From Haplomitrium mnioides (taxonomy: Eukaryota > Marchantiophyta > Haplomitriopsida > Calobryales): a stretch of DNA of 25,205 nt. The notes below the pieces were generated by a model, which worked only from the letters and a program-made list of their open reading frames with translations, searched no databases and was not told the DNA's origin. The stretch spans positions 1 to 25,205 of the forward strand of contig JBNGIS010038637.1 of the NCBI GenBank assembly GCA_049999725.1, written 5' to 3'. The position numbers and the translations under genes were made by a program. Of this stretch, positions 1-9,205 are shown piece by piece (the first letter of the stretch is position 1; each line of letters opens with the position of its first letter).

Positions 1-93
1 CGTGGGTTTATGACCATTGTGGTATTTGTAGATAAGCTAGGCAAACAAATTCATCTAGCATCGACAATGGATACGGTGGATGCTCCACAATTG
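1..93 (+). pseudogene. Ty3/gypsy integrase core, 5' part of an interrupted copy
   Basis: Frame 1 reads openly from the first base and contains TIVVFVDKLGKQIHLAS. This matches the conserved integrase core block that in Ty3/gypsy elements usually reads like VVDRLSKMAHF, and it includes the catalytic Asp of the VD pair. The preceding Asp block lies left of the window. The reading frame is interrupted exactly at the LTR-A boundary. It resumes in the same frame after 5230 once LTR-A and one copy of the AATTG target duplication are discounted. It is a dead fragment of an older retrotransposon that served as the target for LTR-A. Assignment to the gypsy superfamily rests on this motif and the following block; the lineage within gypsy is not determined. 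Confidence 0.8.
89..93. repeat. Target site duplication of LTR-A, left copy (AATTG)
   Basis: AATTG precedes the TGTC start of LTR-A and is repeated exactly at 5226-5230 after its GACA end. A perfect 5-bp duplication is the size expected for Ty3/gypsy integration. It also fixes both LTR ends independently of the comparison with LTR-A'. Confidence 0.85.
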
Positions 94-879
94 TGTCAGC
101 CAGCGATTCGGGTCCTTAAAGCAGAATTCAGGAAATCGGAAGCATCACTGGCACAATGGCCCTTTGCAAGTGTGAAGGCCTCTTAAGAATGGCAGATTAC
201 TCTCAAACAGCTAGTAAGAGCAAGGCGCATGATTCCTAGGAGGAAAATAGGATCATGGTGAGAGGATGAGAAGAGAACAGTGATCGCTAGCTAGAGGAGG
301 GGTCCCATTTCAAAATTTGGAGCAGGCCAGCGAGAATCTGTGGGCCTCAAGAGGATGCGAGGATCGAGGCCAAGCAGTGGAGAAGGGAACGCCCATTCTA
401 GGCAAAGCGATCAGAGGAGGGAGAACGGATCCACAAGAAATCCGAAGTCACTTAGAGGAGAAGAAGATCGCGAACGTGCACTGCAACGGCCACAAATCAG
501 GAAGCAAGGATCAGGGACAAAAGGAGGAGTCGGGATCATTGCAAGGGCGAGCTAGGCCAGGGAAGGGGGACACCTCGATCCCGCAAGCAGGAGCGCACTC
601 GGAAAAGGCTGATCGACAATTCCTTCCTTCTTGAATCCGTGAATCCTAGCGGAAGCGTGGAGTCCTCTGAAGGCTCCGCGAGATTCCACGGAAACGTGAC
701 GTCTCCGGAGCGATTCAAGGGATTCTTCGGACGACGTGGCAGCTCTAGGGAGCCCAAAGATCTCCAAGAAGTCGCCTCCCTAAGTGGGGATCCCAATTAA
801 GAGGTTCCGATCCGTCTTACGACGTGGGGACCTTGTTTAACAGGGATCCAAAGAGATCCAATCGGGGAGCGAGGAGGAA

Positions 880-1500
880 GACCCAAAAATGTGACATATC
901 GTAGGTCTGGCGGAAGGAAAACGGAAGAGTGTCGGAAGGGTGACTTATCAAAGATCTGAGCAGAGGAGGATCGAGGAAGCCGAAGGGGTGACTTAGTGCG
1001 AATCCGGTCACGAGAGAACCGATGAGTGCCGAAGAGGTGATTTATCAATAATCCAACCAAGGAAGAACCATAAAGGCCGAAAGAGCGACTTAGCGGGGAT
1101 CCGACAGGAGGAAGAGCAAAGGAGAGCCAAAAAGGGGACAAATCACCAAACAGTCAGCTGAAGACCGAGTGGAGACGAAAAGGCAACTTATCGATGATTC
1201 GGTTAAACCACGAGCAGTGTGTTGAAACGGTAATCCATCGCGAACCGTCCAACAGGAAGAAGGCTGAGCTAGAATGGCGATATGACGTTGATCCAGTTGG
1301 GGAAAAAGAGGGATACTCCGAAAAGGCAATGTATTAAAGAATCGAGAGAGTTAGATGGAATCGGCCGGAAAAACAAGTTAGCGTAGGTCCGACCGACGGA
1401 GGGGCAAGCGGTGCCGAAAGGGTGATTCTTTGCAAATTTGGCATGATTAAGGGAGAAAGTTCGACGGGGTACGACCGCAACGTCCGAAAGTTTGATAGGG
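880..1500 (+). repeat. Degenerate ~48-bp tandem array inside LTR-A
   Basis: About 12-13 diverged units each carry a core like GCCGAAAGGGTGACTTATC followed some bases later by GATCCG. Cores lie near 883, 932, 979, 1025, 1075, 1128, 1173, 1221, 1267, 1315, 1360, 1411 and 1471, so spacing is about 45-53 bp, widening at the end. The same array is visible on the other strand in LTR-A' at about 17340-17890, so it was already present in the common ancestor of the two copies. Function unknown. A role as a repeated protein-binding or promoter region of the LTR is possible but is inference. Confidence 0.7.
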
Positions 1501-1725
1501 GGTGGATGGCTCAAAGGGGCCTTATAGTTCTTACATCAAGCTTTTGGAAAACTTAACGAAGGAAGCCTCGGGCTCGCGCATTGTTCTTATCTCGAAGGAA
1601 TGACGAAACAATGACATCAGCACAAGTTCTTACTCGGCGAGGAGGGGTTCTTCAGATGACGTGGCGAGCGTAGAGAGTCCGCGGAGGGTTTTGAAAATGT
1701 GGACGAATGAGAGGGAAGTCCACGG

Positions 1726-1972
1726 GTCAACTTCGGAAGAGGGATCAGCGCAACGGTCTGCCTACCTCCTTGCGGAGCAGCGTTGAACGGCACCCTTCGG
1801 ATGACGTGGCGACTCCGGGAGCCTCGAGCAAGTTAGAAGACACTCGGACACAGGTGGGAGCTCATCAGACCTTAGGCCACGAGCGGGTCAACTTCGAAAA
1901 GGAGGGTCAGCACGACGGTCCGCCTACCCCCTTGCGGGACGGCCTCAGACGGCGGCCTTTGGATGACGTGGC
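1726..1972 (+). repeat. Two ~85-bp direct repeats ending in TGACGTGGC
   Basis: Units at 1726-1810 and 1887-1972 both start GTCAACTTCG, pass through a GGTCNGCCTACC-like block and end ATGACGTGGC. LTR-A' has three such units (16748-16833, 16912-16995, 17025-17108, reverse strand), so unit number differs between copies. A further TGACGTGGC stands at 1657-1665. TGACGTGG is a classic plant bZIP (ACGT-core) site, so these could be regulatory boxes of the LTR. That role is inferred from the motif alone. Confidence 0.65.
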
Positions 1973-3295
1973 GCACGGAGGATGACTTGGGATCTGTGGG
2001 GGAATATGTGGAGATTCCATGGACTAGGTTCTGCGGGGCGCTTTGGAACTCTGTTCCAAAGAACCCTTTGGACTTAGCTCCGCGAGAATCTACGGAATCT
2101 TGACGCACAAGTTTCCTCGGACTCGCCGTTAATGTGACCGTTGTACTTGGATTTTCCTAACGACCCGACGGGACACGCAGCACCTTCTCCCATTTCGATG
2201 TAACAGGATTAACTATCTCGAGAGACACGCATCGTCAACCCCTATTCCGAGCCAACGGGATTAACGACTATTTATCGGATCGGGCTCGAGTGATCAGCGC
2301 GTGGGGGATATACATCAATGGCCTTCGAATTTGTTCAGGTTGATGCACAGGCAATCTAAGGATGCAATACCGACTGCACGGTAAGGAAATCGCAACAAGG
2401 GGGCAGGAGTGGGAATCCAGTGAGAAGATCACGTGAAGCAGATGAACTAGCTCCACGGGGCCAGCGGGGATTTGGAGGTGGACTGGAGGGGCGCCAAGAA
2501 TCGCAGAGTGAGGAGCTCTGGATGAACTCATCCCCGTAGGTGGACCAGAGCGGAGGTGGACCGATACAGGGGTCTAGAAGGGATTCTTGCTGGCTAAGAC
2601 TTCGGGAGAAGCCGCCAAGTGAGGAGCTTGGGGTCGCCTCTGCATTTCCTGTGGAGGAGCATAACGACCTTAGAACAAGGAAATTGCAACGAGGAGGGGC
2701 ATGAGTAGGAATCCAGTGAGAAGATTATGTGAAGCGGGTGAACTAGCTCTAGGGAGCAAGCGGGGATTCGGAGGTGGACTAGAGGGGCGCTGAGAATCAC
2801 TGAGTGAGGAGCTCAGGAGGCTCAAGCGATCCAAATGAACTCATTTCCGTGAGTGGACTTGAACGAAGGTGGACCGATACGTGAGTCTAGAAGGGATTCT
2901 GGCCTGCTAAGACTTTGGGAGGGGCTGCTAAGTGAGGAGCTTGGAGTCATCTCTGCCATTTCTTGTGCAAGAGCATCAACCCAGAGTGTTCGGAGTATAC
3001 TCTGGTGTAATTCCTAAGTGGAGCTGAGAGGAGGGGGCGGCGTTAGTGCCCGTGCACTGCGTAGTAAGACTCGTCGAGGCTCGAGGTGGAGTGGGCTACC
3101 TGTAGTTGGGAAAACTATCTTCCAGAGGTGGAAGTGAAAGAAATCCTCTTCCTAGCCTAAGGAAGTAAAGTTATGGCTTCTCACCAGGGAAGTTAAAAAA
3201 CTCTCTGGAGAGAAGGGTGTGTGGGTGGTTGTTGGGCTGCAGGTTGTAAAGCAGCGAAGGATTGAGAAGGAAAGTATCAATTGGTGGATCTGATC

Positions 3296-4472
3296 TGTGA
3301 AGCCATGGGATGGTTTTGTGAAGATTTTAATGTGCTTAAACCCCTATTATAGCATGGGATGCACTTTGATGAAGTATGGAGAAGACTTAGAAGTTATTAG
3401 GAGAAACTTAGATTTGATCGGTTTTCTTTAATATGTGTAGAATTGAGTACAGAGTAAATTGTGTTCTTATTAGAAATTTTTAGAAGCTAATATTTTATAC
3501 AGGGATATAATAGTGCTTAAGTAATTAGTAGCAATTTACAGAAGTGAAAAAACTATTGTAAACCGGAAGTTATAACCGGTCAAAGTTACAAAAGTGAGCT
3601 GCGGAAAAGTCAAAACAGAGAGTATCTACAAATTAGAAAATACAAATATTATTATATGGGTAGAAAGCTTACTTGACAAGCTTTCCAACAAGGTATAGTA
3701 CAGGCAAATTGACTTAGTATTAATGATTTTATAGAGATTCTTCTAGAATAAACTAAAGAGGAGAAAAAGTCAAGAAAAGTCAAATTGTTCTTTGACTTAT
3801 TCTTTGAGGGAATCTCGAAGTATCATCTTAGGAATTGTTTGTAGGAACAAATACAAGGTAGAAAAGTCTTGGACCAATTGTTGAGATTCTTTGACAAGAG
3901 AAGCTTCAAATGAGAAGCTTCTTCTTGAAGAAGAAAACAAAAGGAGGAGATACTTGAGGAGCACTTGTAGGAATTAATAATTAGAGAGATAATCACCATA
4001 GATTCTTTACCTAGGGTGATAGAATATTTAGTTTTACTTCTAGTAATTATCTAGACTAGTATATAAGGAGGAGGAGAAGAGAGGAGAGGAGGTTGAGCTT
4101 GAGTTGGGACTTGGTTTTTCATTTGGAGATTTTAGATTTGAGAGTTGTGAGAGACCTTTGGAGAAGCGCTTGGAGGAGCTCTTGGAGGAGCTACTTTGAA
4201 GACTCATTGGATGGCAAGCACTTGAGGGGTAGTCTTTCATAGAGTGAGGAGTGTGTTGAGAGTTAGAAGGATAAGAGCAAGAGTGTTTTGTGTGAGAGCA
4301 TTTGGAGTAAAGAGTGAGGATTTTCACAATATTTTTGTATTGAGTATTCTTTCTTTGTAGAATTTGTTGTGTATTGATGATTGCAGCCACACTTCAACCC
4401 ACCTCTCATATTCAATGTGCACTCAACATCAAAGTCACATGAGGAGAAACCGGCGAAGCCTCTAGCTTCACA
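3296..4472 (+). mobile_element. Solo LTR of family B nested in LTR-A (1177 bp)
   Basis: Comparison with LTR-A' shows an insertion here: LTR-A' runs directly from its equivalent of about 3290 to CCAGAGGGCC, which in LTR-A lies just after 4473. The insert has clean inverted ends TGTGAAGC and GCTTCACA, typical of an LTR. Its last ~259 bp match the reverse complement of 24948-25205. A TATATAAGG box lies at 4060-4068. No coding region or second LTR accompanies it, so it is a solo LTR. A clean 5-bp target duplication is not seen (TGATC before, GTCCA after), so either the flank has mutated or the copy arose by inter-element recombination. Superfamily undetermined. Confidence 0.78.
4060..4068 (+). 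promoter_or_regulatory. Probable TATA box of LTR-B
   Basis: TATATAAGG sits about 410 bp before the 3' end of LTR-B, followed by purine-rich GGAGGAGAAG sequence. This is a plausible U3/R core promoter for the element. No transcript start can be read from sequence alone. Confidence 0.5.
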
Positions 4473-4620
4473 GTCCAGAGGGCCTTCAAGGACTCTGTTT
4501 CTTTTTGCAGTACATAGTGTAATTATGTTTGTGCGTGTAGATAGAGTTGCATTCTGTATTTGTGTTTGAGAGACATTTTATTAGACTACATTAGGATAGT
4601 TGAGTAGACCCTGAGAACAG

Positions 4621-4777
4621 CCTTGGAGGGGGAGTCCAATCCCTTGACACAATTTTGGTATCATGGAGGTGAATACTCTCTGTCCTTGATTCTGTTGCAT
4701 AGAGTAGGAAATAGTCATCTTAGGATAGTTAGGATCAGCTGTACTAGTTCTGTGACAACCCTGAGAGGGGGAGTCCA
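4621..4777 (+). repeat. Two GGGGGAGTCCA boxes near the 3' end of LTR-A
   Basis: CCTTGGAGGGGGAGTCCA at 4621-4638 and GAGAGGGGGAGTCCA at 4763-4777. Both are preserved in LTR-A' as TGGACTCCCCC at 15202 and 15339, with similar spacing (about 140 bp). They resemble polypurine tracts although they lie inside the LTR. Confidence 0.6.
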
Positions 4778-4925
4778 GACCTCTTGTATTGTTTAGTGGT
4801 GCAGGTCACTAGCACACTTGTGCCCTAAAGCACAAATAAGGTGGCAAGGTCTAAGTCATTGGGCCTTTGGAATAAAGTGCAAGAATTACACAAAGATCAA
4901 CTGGGGGTATGAATGTGGACTTTTT

Positions 4926-5025
4926 NNNNNNNNNNNNNNNNNNNNNNNNNNNNNNNNNNNNNNNNNNNNNNNNNNNNNNNNNNNNNNNNNNNNNNNNNNN
5001 NNNNNNNNNNNNNNNNNNNNNNNNN
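4926..5025. other. 100-N assembly gap inside LTR-A
   Basis: Exactly 100 N, a conventional unknown-length placeholder. The flanks GTGGACTTTTT and ATGAATGACTGACTTGAG align to LTR-A' around 15040-15067, where the same anchors are only about 15 bp apart. The true missing length may therefore be near zero. Confidence 0.9.
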
Positions 5026-5225
5026 ATGAATGACTGACTTGAGTGCCACCAGAAGAGAGTGAGTGGTGTGTTGAAGGCTTGGAAGGAAAGGGAGAATTCT
5101 TAGAGCCTCAAAGTGATAACTAGCAAGGGGCCATCTCAGAAAAGAATCTAAAAGCCCAATATCTATCCTCCCCTACCTCCAAAGAGGTGATTGGAAGGGT
5201 TAAGGCTTGGAACAAGGGAGCGACA

Positions 5226-5230
5226 AATTG
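5226..5230. repeat. Target site duplication of LTR-A, right copy (AATTG)
   Basis: Exact match to 89-93. Discounting the insertion and one duplicate leaves the gypsy integrase reading frame continuous, which supports a simple insertion followed by LTR-LTR recombination to a solo LTR. Confidence 0.85.
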
Positions 5231-5320
5231 GCAAAGATTTATTTTGATACAGTCTTTCAACTTCATGATTGCAAGTAAAGTCTATCCACTTCATGATGTC
5301 ATACCTGCAAAGATTCTGAC
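5226..5320 (+). pseudogene. Ty3/gypsy integrase core, 3' part after the LTR-A insertion
   Basis: Directly after LTR-A the sequence reads AKIYFDTVFQLHDCK in the frame of the 1-93 fragment. It matches the gypsy integrase segment that usually reads A..YF..VFRLHGLPK. A TAA stop follows at 5276-5278. The expected downstream block (IVSDRD-like) is only faintly recognisable, so this copy is decayed. At about 5321 the sequence passes without a clear boundary into the 88-bp satellite array. No RNase H, RT, LTR or PPT of this gypsy copy is visible, so its other parts are outside the window or lost. Confidence 0.72.
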
Positions 5321-8300
5321 TCTCTTGGAATGGCATTGCTAACAAAGGAAAGAATACAACAATCTTTACAGCTTTGGTGAGCATTATAGATGGCCTCCTC
5401 CACTACTCTCTCGGAGAAGCATCACTATCACAAATGAAAGACTAAAAACATTTTTGTAGCTATTGCGGGAAATGTAGATACACTCCCTCATTGCTCTCCT
5501 CGAATGGCATTACTGTCACAAAGAAAAGTCTACAACAACCTTTGCAGATATGGTTAGCATTATAGATGCCCTATGTGGGTGCTCTTTTGGAACAACATTT
5601 GTATCACAAAGGAAAGAGTAAGAGAACCTTTGCAGCTTTGGCGAGCATTGTAGACGTCATTTCTCACTTTTCTCTTGGAATGGTATCAATTTTCTAAAAG
5701 AAAGAGTACAACAATCTTTGTAGCTATGCAGGGCACTATACATGTTGTCCTTTATTTCTCTCTTGAAATGGTGTCACTCTTGCAAAAGAAAGACTGCAAC
5801 AACCTTTGTAGCTTTGGTGAGCCCCTCCTTGAGTGCTCTCTTAGAATGGCACCGCTATCGCAATATAAAGACTACTACAACCTTTGCAATAGCATCACTA
5901 TAGGAAAGGAAAGACTATGGAAACCTTTGCAACTATGGCAAGAACTATGTATGCCTTTCCTCACTTCTCTTTGGGAAGGCCATCATTATTGCAAAAGAAA
6001 TACTAAGAAAGACAACGACAACTTTTGCAACTATGTGGGGGATAATGGAAATTGTCGCTAATTACTCTCTTCGAATGGCATCACTATTGCAAAGGAAAAA
6101 CTATGGCTATCTTGGAATGGCATCACATTTTCAAATGATAGACTACAACAACCTTTTTCTCTCCTTCACTGTTGTGTTGTAATGGCATCACAATCACATA
6201 GAAAAGACTATGCAATGTTTGTAGCTATGGCGGTACAAGTGGACATAGTCCTTCATTTCTCTCTTGAAATAACATCACTATTTCAAAGGAAAGACCATAA
6301 TAAGCTTTGCAGCTATGATGAGCATTATAGACGCCCTTCCTCACTGCTCTCTTGGAATGGTATTAGCATCCCAAAAGAAATACTATGATAAGCTTTGGAG
6401 CTTAGGTGGGTAATACAGAAGCCCTCTCTTATTTCTCTCTTGGAATGCAATCACTAGTGCAAAGGAAAGACTACAACAACATTTGCAATAATGGCAAGCA
6501 CTATAGAAGCCTTCACTAACCACTCTCTTGGAATGGCATCACTATTGCAAAGAAAAGATAGCAACAAGTTTTGCAGCTATGGCAAGATTTTGAGAAGTCT
6601 TATTTGACAACTCTCTTGGAACAACATCAGTATTGCAAAGAAAATACTTTGACAACCTTTGCAAGTATGGCAGGTATTTTCTATGCTTTTCGTCATTGCT
6701 CTCCTAGAACACTATCACTATATCAAAGGAAAGACTTTGCAACCTTTGCAGCTATACGGGCATGATAGACGCCTTCGCTCATTGCTCTCTTGGAATGGAA
6801 TCACTTTTGCAAAACAAAGACTATGACTCTCTTGGAGTGATATAACTATCGCAAAGGAAATACTACAACAACCTATGTAGTTATGTCAGGCATTGAAGAC
6901 CCTTTCTCTCATTGCCCTCTTAGAATGGCATCACTATTGCAAAGGAAATACTACTACAAGCTTTGTGTAGCTATAGTAAGCATTTTGGATGCTCTCCCTC
7001 CTTACTCTCTTGGAATGCCATTACTATCCCAAAGAAAAGACTATGACAACTATTGCAGCTATGGTGGGCTTTATGGATGCCTCTCCTCAAGACACTTTTA
7101 GAATGGCATCACTATCGCATAAGAAAGACTTTGACAACCTTTGCAGCTATGGCGATCATTATTGGCGCCTTCTCCCACTACTAGTGCTCTTGGAATTGCA
7201 TAACATTAGTAAAGTAAAGACAACTACAACTTTTGCAATGGCATCACTATCACATAGTAAAGACTAAGACAACCTTTTTAGCCACAATGGCTACTATGTA
7301 TGCCCTCTCTCACTACTGTCTTGGATTGCAAGATTATCACAAAAGAAATACTTGGACGACCTATGCAAACATTTGTAGCTTTAGAGGAATTATAGACGCC
7401 TTTGCTCATTGACCTCTTGGAATGGCATCACTAACACAAAAAAAAGACTATGGCTCTCTTGGAATGGCATCACTATCACAAAGAAAAGATTACAACAACC
7501 TTTGCAGCTATGGCAAGCATTCTATATGCCCTCCCTTCCTACTCTCCTTGAACAACAACTCCATTGCAAAGAAAAAACTACAACAACCTTTGGAGCTATA
7601 GCGGGTCAAAGAAAATACTACCACAATATTTGCGCAGCTATGACACTATGGCGGGTTATAGACAACTCCATCAAGACACTCTTAGAATGGTATCACTATC
7701 GCATATGAATGTCTCTGACAACCTTTGCAATTATGGCAAGCATTATAGATGCCCTCCTCTGCTGCTCTCTTGCAATGGCATCACATTTGTAAAGTAAAGA
7801 CAACTACAACTTTTGTGATAGCATCACTATTGTAGAGTGAAGACTACGACAATCTTTTTAGCTACAATGGCTATTATGTATGCCCTCCCTTATTGTTGTC
7901 TTGGAATCCACTACTATCACAAAAGAAAGATTAGGACAACCTATGCAAACATTTGCAACTTTGGGGGTATTGTCGATGCCTTTACTCACTATTCTCTTAG
8001 AATAGCATCACTATCGTGAAGGAAAGACTACAACTTTCTTTGCAGCTATGTTGAGCATTCTATACGCCCTCCTTCACTACTCTTCTTGAACAACAATTCC
8101 ATCACAAAAGAAAGACTAAAACAACCTTTGGAGCTGTAGCAGACCCAATAGACACCCTCTCTCATTGCTCTTTAGGAATGAAAGCACTATCGCAAAGGAA
8201 AGACTATGACAACCTTTGTAGCTATAGCAAGCTTTATAGATGCTCTTCGTAAGAGCTATCTTAAAATGGGATTGAAATCATAAACAAAATACCATGAGAC

Positions 8301-9205
8301 ATTTTGTATCCATGAGGGGTATTATTGACTCTTTGTCTCTTTTCTCTCTTGAAATGGCACCACTATTGCAAAGGAAGGACTATAAGCTATTGGAATGACA
8401 TAACTATCCCAAAGGAAAGACTACAACAACCTTTGTAGTTATGGTGAGAACTATAAACACCCTACCTCATTGCTCTATTGGAATGACATCGTTATCGCAA
8501 AGGAAAGACTATGACATTCTTTGCAGCTATGGTGGGCATTTTAGCACCCTCCGTGACTGCTCTCTTAGAATGGCATCATTATTGCAAAAGAAAGAATATG
8601 CCAACATTTGCTGCTATAGCAAGCAACATGGATGCCCTGTCTCACTACTCTCTTGAAATGGCATCACTATTGCAAAAGAAAGACTACAACAACTTTTGTA
8701 GGTATAGCAAGCATATGAACATCTTGCTTATTGCTCTCTAAGCTTGGAATAACATCACTATTGTAAAAGAAAGAAAACGACAATCTTTAAAGGTGTAGTG
8801 ATCATCATGGATGCCCTCCCTCCCTACTCTCTTAGAATGACACCAGAATCGCAAAGAAAAAACTACTACAACTTTTGTTGTGGCATCACTAATGCAATGA
8901 AAAAACTACAACAACCTTTGTAGTTATGGCATGCATTATATGTGCCCTCTCTCACTTCTCTCTTAAAATGATATCACTTCTAAAGAGAAAAATCTTTGAC
9001 AACCTTTGCAGCTATGGCAAGTATTATGGAAGTCTTTGTTGACTACTAACTAGGAATGGCATCACCATCAAAAAAGAAGACTACAACAACCTTTGCAACT
9101 AGAGGGAGCACAATAGATGCCCTCTCTTATTGCTCTCTTGGAATGGCATCACTTTTGCAAAAGAAAGACTAAAACATCCATTGCAGCTATAGCAAATATT
9201 AAAAG
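5321..9205 (+). repeat. 88-bp satellite array, about 44 diverged units
   Basis: A tandem repeat with period 86-88 bp. Unit starts at the TCTCTTGGAATGGCATCAC motif fall near 5321, 5407, 5495, 5583, 5671 and 5759. Each unit continues with a CAAAGGAAAGACTACAAC block, then CCTTTGCAGCTATGG, then a block like GCATTATAGATGCCCTC. Because 88 is not a multiple of three, reading frames shift at each unit. The several 60-130 codon open frames across the array are therefore artefacts repeating LLEWHHYCK- or NGITIAKK-like phrases. Units are diverged by point changes, and some are cut to about half length. The left edge abuts the gypsy integrase remnant; the right edge fades into unique AT-rich sequence near 9205. 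Confidence 0.9.
7088..8250 (+). repeat. Two-copy higher-order repeat (~580 bp) within the 88-bp satellite
   Basis: Distinctive variant units recur in the same order. CAAGACACT-type junctions are at 7088 and 7672. GGCTACTATGTATGCCCT and its counterpart lie about 580 bp apart near 7290 and 7870, each followed by CCTATGCAAACATTTG. GAACAACAA units lie at 7550 and 8089. Spacing of markers is 584, 580 and 539 bp; the last is shortened because one copy has an extra half-unit near 7430-7470. This indicates duplication of a block of about 6.5 units after the basic array had diverged. Confidence 0.65.

Larger units (their letters stand above)
94..5225 (+). mobile_element. Giant solo LTR (family A), about 3.95 kb without its nested insert
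   Basis: The element begins TGTCAGCCAG and ends GGGAGCGACA, so it has TG...CA ends with a TGTC/GACA terminal inverted repeat, flanked by AATTG duplications. It aligns along its whole length with the reverse complement of 14847-18664 (LTR-A'). Segments compared by eye look roughly 80-90% identical; I did not measure this globally. Length is 5132 bp, including the nested LTR-B of 1177 bp and a 100-N gap. The first ~2.9 kb is GC- and CpG-rich and contains the degenerate ~48-bp array and the TGACGTGGC repeats. The last ~0.7 kb is AT-richer and carries two GGGGGAGTCCA boxes. No PBS, PPT, gag or pol of the same family is attached, hence a solo LTR. It is probably gypsy-type from the 5-bp duplication, TGTC end and large size, but the superfamily is not proven. 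Scattered short reading frames differ between the two copies and look non-coding. Confidence 0.85.

Noticed and set aside
317-634. 105-codon plus-strand frame at the start of LTR-A
   Set aside because: It is not conserved as an open frame in LTR-A' despite good nucleotide alignment.
5321-9205. CRISPR-like array
   Set aside because: Repeat and spacer are not distinguishable; the whole 88-bp unit is repeated and diverged, in a plant-type context.
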